The position numbers and the translations under genes were made by a program. This document shows, one piece after another, positions 1 through 8,167 of a stretch of DNA of 64,000 nucleotides. This stretch comes from Nitrospira sp. (GTDB taxonomy: Bacteria > Nitrospirota > Nitrospiria > Nitrospirales > Nitrospiraceae). Where the stretch lies: the NCBI GenBank assembly GCA_029194675.1, contig JARFXP010000008.1:1-64000 (forward strand), read 5' to 3'. The notes under the pieces were generated by a model, which was not told the DNA's origin, did not search any database, and saw nothing but the letters and a program-made list of their open reading frames with translations. Every line of letters begins with the position of its first letter. The stretch's first letter is position 1.

Positions 1-481
1 TGGATACGCCGCACGTGATGTACAACGGGAACGTCCCGTAGAACGCCACAATGTGGCTCGCCGTGAAGCTCGTGTCCCGGATGATCACTTGGTGCCACGC
101 CGCATCCTGCTCCAACGTGTAGCTGCCCGCGTAGTACACGCCCCAGATGTAACAGGCCAGCCAGCCCATCCAATAGAAGTACCGCTTCAACTCCAGTTTG
201 GGGTCGAGATTGGCCAGGTTGCGGTCTCGGGTGGTCCAGATCCATCCTACCGACACCGCAAAGAACAAGGCGTTCGCCACGATGTTAAACCGCCACAGCC
301 CCATCCACACGGAGTCGAATTCCGGGGTCATCGAATCCAACCCGTGCGAGTACCCAAACGCCCGTTGATACAGGACCCAGAAGATGCCCATCATCAGCAT
401 CGCCGCCCACCCGATCTTCCACGGCTTCGAATCGTACCACTGCGAAATGTCATACCCTCGCCCCGAACTGTCAGCTGCCAT
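1..481 (-). CDS. amoC: Ammonia monooxygenase subunit C (AmoC), partial
   Basis: Reading the minus strand from ATG at 481 gives an uninterrupted 160-residue N-terminal part of AmoC; the gene runs off the window edge. AmoC is an integral membrane subunit of the copper enzyme that oxidises ammonia to hydroxylamine. The family is recognised from the opening residues ([20 protein letters not shown]), several hydrophobic helices, and the conserved stretch [15 protein letters not shown] near residues 136-150, which includes the Asp/His region linked to copper binding. A strong Shine-Dalgarno (AAGGAGGT) sits about 8 bases before the ATG. Gene order upstream (copD, copC, AmoD/E types) agrees with an amo locus; amoA and amoB would be expected beyond base 1. 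The sequence looks like the comammox Nitrospira type, but separating AmoC from PmoC strictly needs a tree. Confidence 0.93.
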   Translation of the reverse strand, partial: MAADSSGRGYDISQWYDSKPWKIGWAAMLMMGIFWVLYQRAFGYSHGLDSMTPEFDSVWMGLWRFNIVANALFFAVSVGWIWTTRDRNLANLDPKLELKRYFYWMGWLACYIWGVYYAGSYTLEQDAAWHQVIIRDTSFTASHIVAFYGTFPLYITCGVS

Positions 482-598
482 GTCCCCTACCTCCTTGTGT
501 TAAATGAAAGTGTCTACTACCGAATGCCACGTTTCAAGAAAGGACCCTGCCACGATCGATAGGCTTCCTCTGGTGGAAGGACCCGCAAAAGGTGAGCA

Positions 599-628
599 AG
601 TATCCGACAAAGTTTCGAGACGAGTCAA
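599..628 (-). promoter_or_regulatory. Candidate sigma-70-type promoter for amoC
   Basis: In the 360-base gap between copD and amoC, the minus strand carries TTGACT (628-623) and GATACT (604-599) separated by 18 bases, about 118 bases upstream of the amoC ATG. This suggests amoC can be transcribed separately from copCD, with a long leader. No other feature is evident in 482-841. Seen by eye only; no transcript evidence. Confidence 0.35.
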
Positions 629-841
629 GCAAAATATCATGAGACAGGCCCCTAACCCCTTGCCTACAGCGCAAATGGGAGGTCCAGCTTAGGAGGGGGC
701 AGGTATACTCCTGCGGGGGTTGTAAGTCAAGATCATGGGGGGATGTCTCGCGGTGTCAGGTCGGCTTGCAGGAGGATGTGAAAGGCCTGTCTGATGCTAA
801 GGAGGGGGCAATCAGGGCGACTACGTAATAACAGAGGCTCT

Positions 842-2863
842 TCAATGAACGTGATCACCTGGTGGAGGCAGGATTTCTCGCTCTTGATTGAGCTGTGCGA
901 TCTGCTGCGTCAGCAAGCTCATATCCGTCCACCCCGATCCGTCTCCATTAGGAATCCATCGTGCCCGCAGATAGCCGAAGCGGTCGATGAGAAATTCCAT
1001 GTGCTTCGGGCTCGTCCCTTCGCCGATCAGGTCCGGAATAGAGAGGGTTCTTCGGAACAGAGCATAGCTCCTGGAGATCTCGTGCGCACCCTGTGTGACG
1101 ACAGGGAAGGGCGTATCCCGTACGATTGCGGCCAGCTCATCCGGAGGCACGTCCGTCATGGGGACTGCCAAGATGGCCGTATTCTTTGAGGTGATCGAGA
1201 CGGCAGCCGCACGGAGTTGATCGAGCCGAACACGCGATTCCGGCCAGGAAAAGAGGACTAGCAGCACCCCTTGCTTCCCACGGAAATCTTTCAATGTACC
1301 GCTTGAGCCGTCGTGCGCGGCATACGAGAAGTTTGGAGTAGCCATGAACGGTTGTTCAGGCAGAATACGAGGGGCGATGATCCTCGATTGATACCCTCGG
1401 GAATTGGCGTGAAGAAAATTCAACAAGTCCCAGCGTTCTTCTTCGGAAAATTTCTCGCCGAAGGCCGGCATGATACCGTTGAATCGTCCGTAGGTCAGCC
1501 AATGGAAGAAGTCACCGGCCGTGTGCATGGCGGTATGTGGTTCCGTCAATAGATCGACCGGTTGTTTCGGCAAGGTTTTGGCCAGTACGCCATTTCCCTT
1601 TGCTTGCGGCCCATGACAGGGAATGCAATTCGCGCTAAACAGCTCGGCGCCGTTGGCAATGGAGATGGCGTCGAACGGCACCGGAGTCTTCCTGTACGTT
1701 TCCGGGTACGATTGCACGGAAATGGGATAGAGCGTCGCGCCAAGTCCAAGGATCCCCAGTACTGTCGGAGCCGTGATTCGCCACGAGGCACCCCACTGTT
1801 TCTTGTTCTTGCGACCAAGAACGATCATCGTTCCGGCTATGATCAGAAGCATCAGGCCGGTGAGCACGATAGCTTGTACGAGCCAGTCGCCCCACGTGGC
1901 GTCGATAGAGAAGCGGAACGGGTAGGGCCAGTTATCGATCACGTCATGCTTGGCAGGTACGGCGTTGGCCAACAAGGTGGCGACGATCACCAGGAAGACG
2001 GCGAGGACGAACTCGATCCTCACCCACGTCCTGAGCTTCCGACTGCCCGCTGCGGCTGTAACCGGAATCTCCTTAAGCGACGGCACCCAAACAGCCTTCG
2101 CGCGCGAGGCGATCAAGAGAATGATGGCCAGCAATGTGAGTTTTAGGATGAGGAGCCAGCCATAGGTTGTGGCAACGAGTCCGGCATAATTAGTGTCGAT
2201 CATGCGATTGGCGACGATGACACCTGATACGACGATGACGACCATCGTAGGCAGGGCCAATGCTGAAAAGCGGCTCAGCAATTCCCCCGCGCGGGATCGT
2301 TGGGCAGTGGATTCCGTTGTGGTGGTGGAGGCAACAAGGATCACGCCCGGGAGGCCACCGAACCAGACACTGGCTGCGATGAGGTGCAGCGCATAGGACA
2401 CGGTGGCCAAGATCGCTTGCTCTTCGGCAGCCGAATGGCTGGCGAGAGAACCGATGGCCAGGGGCAGCGTTGCAGCTGACGCGCAGACGACGTAGCGCCA
2501 TCGCGCTGGAGAAGAAATTCGAACGTACAGAACGATCACAAGGACAACGAACGCACTGGCAGCGCGCAGGATCCAAATAAGCCCGACGCGGGTCCTTTGT
2601 AAGAAGTCTAACCAGGCTTGCGGATTCCAGACATTTTCAGGAACTCCGGTCGCTTGCGCCGTCGTTGTAGCTAGGAGGCCGAATAATCCAAGCAAGAGCG
2701 TGACGGCCAGCCATGGAAAGGTCTGTTTCAGGCGAGTCGGCCACGTATGTCCTGAAGCGGAGCCCTTCTGCTCGGCGATTGCCAAAAAAACGCAACCACC
2801 GATCAGCAGCATAGCGGAGGCCAGCTGCAGACAGCGGAACAGCGCGCCGGCAGCCTCGATCAT
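842..2863 (-). CDS. copD: CopD membrane protein fused to cytochrome c and a redoxin-like domain
   Basis: A 673-residue protein with three parts. Residues 1-350 form a polytopic membrane region of the CopD copper-resistance family, with conserved His in SYALHLIAASVWFGG near 157-170. Residues 400-490 are a class I cytochrome c domain: CIPCH at 413-417 binds haem and the Met of GIMPAF near 465 is the likely axial ligand. Residues 505-660 resemble an AhpC/Redoxin thioredoxin fold (NFSYAAHDGSSGTLKDFRGK), but the usual Cys site is replaced by SWPESR, so no peroxidase or thiol chemistry is expected. The start overlaps the copC stop by four bases (ATGA), so the two are translationally coupled. The likely role is copper handling for the neighbouring monooxygenase; the cytochrome suggests redox of copper or electron transfer at the periplasmic face (inference). 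Confidence 0.85.
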   Translation of the reverse strand: MIEAAGALFRCLQLASAMLLIGGCVFLAIAEQKGSASGHTWPTRLKQTFPWLAVTLLLGLFGLLATTTAQATGVPENVWNPQAWLDFLQRTRVGLIWILRAASAFVVLVIVLYVRISSPARWRYVVCASAATLPLAIGSLASHSAAEEQAILATVSYALHLIAASVWFGGLPGVILVASTTTTESTAQRSRAGELLSRFSALALPTMVVIVVSGVIVANRMIDTNYAGLVATTYGWLLILKLTLLAIILLIASRAKAVWVPSLKEIPVTAAAGSRKLRTWVRIEFVLAVFLVIVATLLANAVPAKHDVIDNWPYPFRFSIDATWGDWLVQAIVLTGLMLLIIAGTMIVLGRKNKKQWGASWRITAPTVLGILGLGATLYPISVQSYPETYRKTPVPFDAISIANGAELFSANCIPCHGPQAKGNGVLAKTLPKQPVDLLTEPHTAMHTAGDFFHWLTYGRFNGIMPAFGEKFSEEERWDLLNFLHANSRGYQSRIIAPRILPEQPFMATPNFSYAAHDGSSGTLKDFRGKQGVLLVLFSWPESRVRLDQLRAAAVSITSKNTAILAVPMTDVPPDELAAIVRDTPFPVVTQGAHEISRSYALFRRTLSIPDLIGEGTSPKHMEFLIDRFGYLRARWIPNGDGSGWTDMSLLTQQIAQLNQEREILPPPGDHVH

Positions 2864-3261
2864 TTCTTTTGTGCTACGCCCTTCACGGTGAAGTCGAAGT
2901 AAGACTCGACCACATGACCGTCGACTGAGAGGACACGGAATTTGACGGAATACTTGCCGGGGGCCAGCTCCGGCAGCGGCAGGACGATCGATTTCTGATC
3001 ATCAGGAGCCAAGGTGGGCTTCACATCGGTGATCGACTGCTGCTTGGCATCGAGGACTACGAGGGAAGCGTAGTCCTCCTCGATTTTCTCGTTGAACCAC
3101 AAGCGCACCTGAGTCGGCGACTTGGTGAGGACGGCCCGCCGCGGTGGTTCCGCCTTCACCAACATGGAATGCGCGAAGGCCGAGGTGGCGGGGACTCCCA
3201 GGGCGAACGCCGCGACCAAGATGACTCGCGCGAACGTGTATCTGCTAGGTGAGCCGATCAT
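2860..3261 (-). CDS. copC: CopC periplasmic copper-binding protein
   Basis: A secreted protein of about 133 residues. I chose ATG at 3261 because the signal peptide (RVILVAAFALGVPATSAFA) follows directly; an upstream in-frame ATG at 3321 would only add an unlikely leader. Cleavage after AFA would expose an N-terminal His (HSMLVKAEPP), and the C-terminal half contains VDGHVVESYFDF. The free N-terminal His plus the Asp and His of DGH are the known Cu(II) ligands of CopC proteins. The fold is a small beta-sandwich. It sits between amoD and copD and overlaps copD by four bases. It probably buffers or delivers periplasmic copper to CopD or the monooxygenase. Confidence 0.9.
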   Translation of the reverse strand: MIGSPSRYTFARVILVAAFALGVPATSAFAHSMLVKAEPPRRAVLTKSPTQVRLWFNEKIEEDYASLVVLDAKQQSITDVKPTLAPDDQKSIVLPLPELAPGKYSVKFRVLSVDGHVVESYFDFTVKGVAQKK

Positions 3262-3348
3262 TGGTCCCCCATGTGTCCAATTTGGTATCCAAAGAAAACA
3301 TAGTGCATCTGGCTGCCTCACCCGGTGGTCCAGCGTGTATCCTGCCGC

Positions 3349-3936
3349 TTACGATGACACGGGGATTCCCGAAGGTTTGCGACGATCTCGAAAGGCGAAG
3401 AACACAGCTACAGAGATGCCTACCAGGACGGGAACAATCACCATGATGTAGTGCGTCAAGTGGGACATCACTCCTGTTTCGCCGATCGAAATAGGGAATC
3501 GCGAGAGATGTTCATGCTTTTCACCGATCGAAACCAAACCGATGTACTTGCCGGGCTTATCAAAGTTATATTTTATGTCGATGGATCCCGTGGCGTAGAC
3601 CTTGGCTGGGAAATGGGTGACAGTCACTGCTTCGAGATTCTCCTCCGAGCCGGTGTCTCGAATGACACGCACTTCTACGGGTATTGAGCGAAGTTCTTGC
3701 TCAACGAAATCTAGCACCAAGACGGAGTTCCCCGCTCCTGGTAGTTCTTGGCAAAATTTCCGATCGTAGTATGTGTCAGGTTGGTAACTGGCGAAATACA
3801 TCTTATAGGGTCCGACGTGGAGCACGCACGTATCAGCTGCCAATTCATGCCCATGCTGGGCCAGCGCCGAGAACGGGGCTAGAACCAGTAGGAACAGGCA
3901 ACAGGCCCAAGCACGAATCAAGAAGGGACAAGACAT
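3349..3936 (-). CDS. amoD: AmoD-type (PmoD-like) copper accessory protein, second copy
   Basis: 195 residues: signal peptide (to about residue 26, ALAQHGHELA), a periplasmic domain and a C-terminal membrane helix (IMVIVPVLVGISVAVFFAF, about 162-182) followed by a basic tail. The periplasmic part shares the pattern DxCxLxVGPYxMxFxxYQP and FCQELPGAG with the next gene upstream. It belongs to the family encoded beside amo/pmo operons (AmoD/PmoD), known or proposed to bind copper and support monooxygenase function. The Cys in DTC and FC and the Met/His near the N-terminus are possible copper ligands. The gene lies 59 bases after its paralogue and 87 bases before copC, in the same direction. Confidence 0.8.
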   Translation of the reverse strand: MSCPFLIRAWACCLFLLVLAPFSALAQHGHELAADTCVLHVGPYKMYFASYQPDTYYDRKFCQELPGAGNSVLVLDFVEQELRSIPVEVRVIRDTGSEENLEAVTVTHFPAKVYATGSIDIKYNFDKPGKYIGLVSIGEKHEHLSRFPISIGETGVMSHLTHYIMVIVPVLVGISVAVFFAFRDRRKPSGIPVSS

Positions 3937-3995
3937 GTTCGACCTCTACTTTCTGTGCTTCTCATGATCCATATGGGTCCGGCCGTCGTCCTCCA

Positions 3996-4583
3996 CTAGG
4001 AAGCCGCGATTTGGGACGGCTTGCCGCGGTCGCGCATGAAAAAGACAATCGCGCCGACGATGACTAGCGCAGCGACTGGAATCATGTAGATATTTAGGAA
4101 TTTGGAAAAGACCTTCGGTTCGCCTACTGAGAAGGGAAACCGGGATACATGTTGTTGTTTGTCACCCACAGTGACCAGACCGACAAACTTCCCGGGCTTG
4201 TCAAAGGTGTAGGCAAAGTCGATCGAACCGTTCGGATACACCTTGGCCGGAAGGTGAAACACTGTGTTGGCCTCAAGATTGTCCTCAGCGCCTGTGTCTT
4301 TGATGATGCGGACTTCAGCGGGGAGCGCACGAAGTTCTTGCTCGATGTAATCCAGTACGACGATCGTTTGGCCGATAGCCGGGATGTCTTCACAGAACTG
4401 CTTTTGTTGCGTGTTCTCAGGTTGGTAGCCGCTGAAGTGCATCATATAGGGGCCGACCGTGAGTTTGCACATGTCCTCAGACATAGCCAAACCACCATGA
4501 GCATAGGCCTGAGTCGATACAAATACAGCTATGGCGAGTACGGCACAACCGAACGTGAGTTTTAGACATAGAAAACACTTCAT
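3996..4583 (-). CDS. amoD: AmoD-type (PmoD-like) copper accessory protein, first copy
   Basis: 195 residues from ATG 4583, preceded by GAGAGGGA at good spacing; an in-frame start at 4670 would overlap the upstream gene and place extra residues before the signal peptide. Layout: signal peptide ending near AYAHGG, periplasmic domain (SEDMCKLTVGPYMMHFSGYQP, then FCEDIPAIG), C-terminal helix (IYMIPVAALVIVGAIVFFM) and short basic tail. It is clearly a paralogue of the downstream 3349-3936 protein, with long shared segments such as YIEQELRALPAEVRIIKDTG. Tandem amoD copies are reported for comammox Nitrospira. Probably membrane-anchored in the periplasm and involved in copper supply to AMO. Confidence 0.8.
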   Translation of the reverse strand: MKCFLCLKLTFGCAVLAIAVFVSTQAYAHGGLAMSEDMCKLTVGPYMMHFSGYQPENTQQKQFCEDIPAIGQTIVVLDYIEQELRALPAEVRIIKDTGAEDNLEANTVFHLPAKVYPNGSIDFAYTFDKPGKFVGLVTVGDKQQHVSRFPFSVGEPKVFSKFLNIYMIPVAALVIVGAIVFFMRDRGKPSQIAAS

Positions 4584-4642
4584 GGAAGATCCCTCTCTTG
4601 AGTGATGGAGTGAATGCTCGCGTGCGACATGCAAACCTGTGC

Positions 4643-5245
4643 TCACGAACGACGACGAGAAGTAAACCAACCCCGCACTCGGCTCGATTTCGAGAGCTCA
4701 TATCCGACGATCCCGAGTACCAACAGCAAGGCCAACGGTCCTAGCGCCGCGCGCCCGAGTTTTGAATAGTCGATCTGCTGCACCCGCAGTAAATAGGAGG
4801 AAGGGCTGAGCCCTTCTGCCGTTATGATCAACTTATAGAGACCCTTATCCAACTTCGCTTCTCCCCTCACGACGCCATCAGGGTGAGAAGCCGGCTTCCA
4901 GTACGCTACAGTCTTGGCTTCGTCTTGCTCATTTTCATTGATGCCCTGAATGATCTTGACTCCCACCGGCAGGTTGCGCAGGCTCGGGTCGACCAGGTCC
5001 ACCACGAGAAAGGTGTCGCCCACATCCGGAATATCCGTGCAGTATTGAGCCTTCGGCTCAATTTGTGGTTGGTATGCGCTGAAATGTACCATATTCCCAC
5101 CGATCCTTCGGACGCAGATATCCTCTTCCATTGATACATTCCCATGCGCAGCGGCTATACAGGGGCTGAATGCGGCGGAAAAAACCACTAGGAGAAGGAG
5201 GGAGCCTATTCGCCTTGCTTGCTCGATCATGTTTGTCAGCAGCAT
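4643..5245 (-). CDS. amoE: AmoE/AmoD-family copper accessory protein (divergent third member)
   Basis: 200 residues: signal peptide (to about 33, IAAAHGNVS), periplasmic domain and C-terminal helix (ALGPLALLLVLGIVGYEL) with an Arg-rich tail. It keeps the family signature (EEDICVRRIGGNMVHFSAYQP and YCTDIPDVG) but diverges more than the two following genes resemble each other. I use amoE because it precedes amoD-copC-copD, as amoE does in other ammonia oxidisers; a divergent AmoD is the alternative. It is the first gene of the minus-strand run and ends 59 bases before amoD. Start codon uncertain: ATG 5245 or ATG 5230, neither with a strong ribosome site. Confidence 0.7.
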   Translation of the reverse strand: MLLTNMIEQARRIGSLLLLVVFSAAFSPCIAAAHGNVSMEEDICVRRIGGNMVHFSAYQPQIEPKAQYCTDIPDVGDTFLVVDLVDPSLRNLPVGVKIIQGINENEQDEAKTVAYWKPASHPDGVVRGEAKLDKGLYKLIITAEGLSPSSYLLRVQQIDYSKLGRAALGPLALLLVLGIVGYELSKSSRVRGWFTSRRRS

Positions 5246-5426
5246 GAATTGACTGGCTAGATCCCAGGGGAATTTATCACCCTGTGGACCGCTCTTTCAA
5301 GTGCTCGAACCACGCCCATCGGTCCAGATCGAAAGAATGTCGGTTAGGTGCCGGCATAGCCGCATAATACTGAGAATTCAATTCATCGAAATTGAGAGGC
5401 GTTATCGAAATGCGTGTATTTAACAG

Positions 5427-5456
5427 TTGACGACCCGCGCAAGACATGATGATAAT
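5427..5456 (+). promoter_or_regulatory. Candidate sigma-70-type promoter for the bacterioferritin pair
   Basis: TTGACG (5427-5432) and GATAAT (5451-5456) with an 18-base spacer lie 40 bases upstream of the first bacterioferritin ATG. The 250-base gap also separates this gene from the divergent amoE, so the promoter of the copper operon should lie here too, but I could not pick it out. No clear Fur box was recognised. Confidence 0.45.
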
Positions 5457-5495
5457 GAGACAACTGATAGAAACTTATTCGGAAGGAGGCCAAAG

Positions 5496-5972
5496 ATGAA
5501 AGCGAAAGAAGGGGTCATCAACATCCTCAATAAAATTCTGACGGCGGACTTGACTGCCATCAACCAGTATTTTGTCCATGCCAAGATGTGCAGCAATTGG
5601 GGCTATGATCGGCTCCATCATAAAGTGAGGGAACGGAGCATCGATGAAATGAAGGATGCCGACGAGCTCATCGGCCATATTCTCTACCTGGAGGGCGTGC
5701 CCAATATGCAGCGAATGAACGCGGTCCAGGTGGGTGAGACGGTGCCCGAGCAGCTTAAATTGGACTTGAAGGCCGAGCAGGAGATGCTGGCGTTGTTGAA
5801 TGAAGGGATCGTGCACTGTACGAAGGTCACCGATTTTACGACCCGTCACATGCTCGAAGATATGGCGAAGGACGTCGACGAGCACATTGATTGGCTCGAA
5901 ACCCAGTTGGAAACTATCAAGCAAGTCGGCGTGGAGAACTATCTGGCGGAACAGATCAAGAAAGAAGAATGA
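5496..5972 (+). CDS. bfr: Bacterioferritin, haem-type subunit (degenerate ferroxidase site)
   Basis: 158 residues starting at ATG 5496 behind GGAGG; an upstream in-frame start at 5427 adds an unrelated leader. Four-helix ferritin fold, close in length to E. coli Bfr. In Bfr numbering it has the haem-ligand Met52 plus Glu51, Glu94 and His130, but Glu18 is Asp, His54 is Asp and Glu127 is Val. The ferroxidase centre therefore looks impaired while haem binding looks intact. The gene is followed 75 bases later by a second bacterioferritin with the opposite pattern, so a mixed 24-mer is likely, as known for two-subunit bacterioferritins. Role: iron storage or detoxification near the copper/ammonia genes. 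Confidence 0.92.
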   Translation: MKAKEGVINILNKILTADLTAINQYFVHAKMCSNWGYDRLHHKVRERSIDEMKDADELIGHILYLEGVPNMQRMNAVQVGETVPEQLKLDLKAEQEMLALLNEGIVHCTKVTDFTTRHMLEDMAKDVDEHIDWLETQLETIKQVGVENYLAEQIKKEE

Positions 5973-6047
5973 GGGGAGCTCGAAAAATGGGAGCGCCTCC
6001 GAGCGCCTCGCCAAGCCCCCCACGTATCTTAAGCGAGGAGACATGCC

Positions 6048-6518
6048 ATGAAAGCGAAAGAGGGCGTACTTGAGTATTTGCAAAAAGTGGTGACGCTGGA
6101 GCTGACGGCAGTCCATCACTATCTCTTGCATGCTGGGATGTGCGACAACTGGGGCTACGAGCGGTTGAAGCACGAATTGCATGAGCGCACGACCGACGAG
6201 ATCGCGCATGTGTCGAAAGTGATCGATCATATGCTTTATCTCGAGGGGGCTCCGGACGTCCAGAAACTCGACGCAGTCCATTCCGGGGAGAGCGTTCAGG
6301 ACCTGTTCACTGCGGATCTGAAACTTGAGCAAGAAGACGTCAAGTTGCTGCGGGAAGCGATCGCTCACTGTGCTGCAGTTGGTGATTTCACGACGCGGCA
6401 CCTGTTGGAGGACATGGTCGTGGATTCGGAAGAACACGTCGACTGGTTCGAGACGAAACTGCGGACGATCAAACAGGTGGGGCTGGAGAACTACCTGAGT
6501 GAGCAGATCAGGAAGTAA
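6048..6518 (+). CDS. bfr: Bacterioferritin, ferroxidase-type subunit (no haem Met)
   Basis: 156 residues, about half identical to the preceding gene. In Bfr numbering it carries Glu18, Glu51, His54, Glu94 and His130, but position 52 is Ile instead of the haem-binding Met, and position 127 is Ser instead of Glu. It thus has most of a di-iron oxidase site but should not bind haem alone. It probably pairs with the upstream subunit in one iron-storage shell. Same strand, 75-base gap, likely one transcript. No clear terminator follows. Confidence 0.92.
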   Translation: MKAKEGVLEYLQKVVTLELTAVHHYLLHAGMCDNWGYERLKHELHERTTDEIAHVSKVIDHMLYLEGAPDVQKLDAVHSGESVQDLFTADLKLEQEDVKLLREAIAHCAAVGDFTTRHLLEDMVVDSEEHVDWFETKLRTIKQVGLENYLSEQIRK

Positions 6519-7357
6519 GAGTCGTCGACCTGGGTTCGGCCATCTGCTTCTTCATGCCCGCGCGCCGACCGGCAGAGTCGGAAGTATACTGGTGGCTACA
6601 TGAGCCAATCGAGAAGGACCTTGTCGTTTCCACGCGAGACGATGAGGCTGATGAGCGCGCCGAACTTACTGTCCGGTTTGTAGGATGCTGCTTGATCGTC
6701 GCAGTCCTCGGAAGGGGTGCTGTTTTGAAGCTTCTGCTGTCTTCCGGCTCGCAGTCAGCCTGCCTGTGCCTGTCCATCTCAGGCATCGGTTTGGTCGAGG
6801 AACAACGCCGCCTGCGTAACCGCATGGTTACACATCCCGCAAGCCGAGAACACGCCTGCGAACAAGGGAATGCCGCAGACATCGTGGATTAGGGGCGGAT
6901 GGTCATGCGAGTTCCTTTCTCAACGGCGCACGGCCGATGAGGCGGCATTGATCAATGGCAGATGGTCTCCGTTCCAGGCCACCTGGTCAGGGTGCCAAGA
7001 TGGCCTTGGATGCCTGGGACTTGAGCGTCCAGTCGGCTTAGGACTTCGGCAAAGGCTTGAAATTCCTCACGCTCGAAATGCCGTGTGATGGGTCCAGAGG
7101 TGAGGGGCAGCTTGCCGCAGCCGTTCAGGCCTGCTCGTCCTTGCCGATGAATGACATGATCCATGATCGGTCTTCTTTATTGAGGAATAGCCAAGAGCTC
7201 TGAGCCTTCTAGCTTTTCCCAGTCGCTACTCGCTCGGTGCAGCGGTGACAGCCTCGTGATCTATGGCGAGGGGAGGAACCGTTTGTGCCCAACATTCTGC
7301 AGGCCGTGTCGGCAAAGGGTTCCTGACCCCTTGCTTGGACTGATGCATGGCCGGCTT
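6519..7357. other. Gene-poor stretch after the bacterioferritins
   Basis: No convincing intact gene. One minus-strand frame (7164-6952, 70 residues, containing HFEREEFQAFAEVLSRLDAQ) reads like a piece of protein but has no recognised family and only a weak ribosome site. The rest shows short overlapping frames on both strands without conserved motifs, consistent with decayed DNA. Confidence 0.4.
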
Positions 7358-7779
7358 CTATTGAAGCGTGGCCAACCCGCGCTCCGTAAAGTCATGGACC
7401 AGGTGAGAGCGGAGAGTGTCCGCACGATCGATCACGAACGTCCAGCACCGACCGGTGTCCGTCCGGAAACGACACTGAACGCGTGGTGGAGACGCCTCCA
7501 GGAATCGTACAGGAGAGGCGTGCGTGGTTTTGTCGGGCGGTCGATCCGGAGCCGATGCAACGAACGGGCGCCGGAGTTGACGATCAACAGCGTGGTGTCG
7601 AGCCGTTCGAAACGGTCGGTCTGATGGTCGAGGAAAGCCGATTCCACGATGCCCACATAGGGAAGGAAATAGAGCGCCGTCCAACGGCCGATCAACTGCA
7701 TCGAGTCGAAGTACGTCAGCCGACCGCCACTGGAGCGGGTACTCGAAACCGTGGCATGGGGGTCGCTGATGTGCTTCAC
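7358..7779 (-). pseudogene. Frameshifted redoxin-like (AhpC/TSA-fold) gene
   Basis: A GTG start at 7779 sits behind a strong AGGAGGA on the minus strand. The frame reads GRWTALYFLPYVGIVESAF, then TTLLIVNSGARSLHRL and PLLYDSWRRLHHAFSV, a layout like peroxiredoxin/redoxin domains (strand-loop-helix, then pllsD...aygV). Near 7460 the frame breaks; in the next frame it continues TDTGRCWTFVIDRADTLRSH and HDFTERGLATLQ to a stop at 7358. One missing base explains this. The usual peroxidatic Cys is absent (VGIVES), so function would be unclear even if intact. Family call is tentative; decay or a sequencing error are both possible. Confidence 0.4.
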
Positions 7780-7974
7780 GGAATCCTCCTTGCCGTGCGC
7801 GCTGAGCGATCGCGACAAACACGGCCGAGGTCGCTCATGCTGTTTCTCCTCTGAACGAGATGCGTTGTCAGGCATGCCGCGTCGCTTGCGCGATACGGTC
7901 GTCGTGTCCGGATTCTTGATCAGAGAACATCCGCTGGCGCAGCTCCATCGATTGATGTGACCATAAACCTGAAG

Positions 7975-8167
7975 CCTGGATTCCGCAGTAGTCAGTGCAA
8001 GAAAACCAGCGTAAGAAACATCTGGATATTCCATTGCTTGAGTTGTCAACTCTGAACTGCGCCGCATTTGAATCTGGCAAAAACCGCTGTTGTTGTTTGT
8101 GCAGGAATTCATTCGGCTGGATCATAAGTATTTCGACGTGCCTTGTACGGCAACCGCGGAATCCAGG
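7975..8167. repeat. MITE-like element, copy 1 (193 bp, terminal inverted repeats)
   Basis: Begins CCTGGATTCCGCAGT (7975) and ends with its inverted match ACCGCGGAATCCAGG (to 8167). A related 194 bp element lies at 39090-39283 in the same orientation; both share internal blocks such as CTGAACTGCGCCGCA and AGGAATTCATT/AAGAATTCATT. The ends match the right end of an IS1380-like element at 40799-40815, so these may be non-autonomous elements moved by an IS1380-type transposase. An IS3 remnant begins immediately after the right end. Confidence 0.6.

Noticed and set aside
53-562. 169-aa plus-strand frame at the window start
   Set aside because: It is antisense to amoC, whose minus-strand reading has clear family motifs and a ribosome site; the plus frame has no recognisable features.
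5475-6437. 320-aa minus-strand frame across both bacterioferritins
   Set aside because: Antisense shadow of two conserved genes; its apparent internal repeat is simply the duplication of the bfr genes.
7432-8112. 226-aa minus-strand frame taken as one protein
   Set aside because: Its first third lies in the MITE and spacer; only the part after GTG 7779 with a ribosome site looks like a gene.
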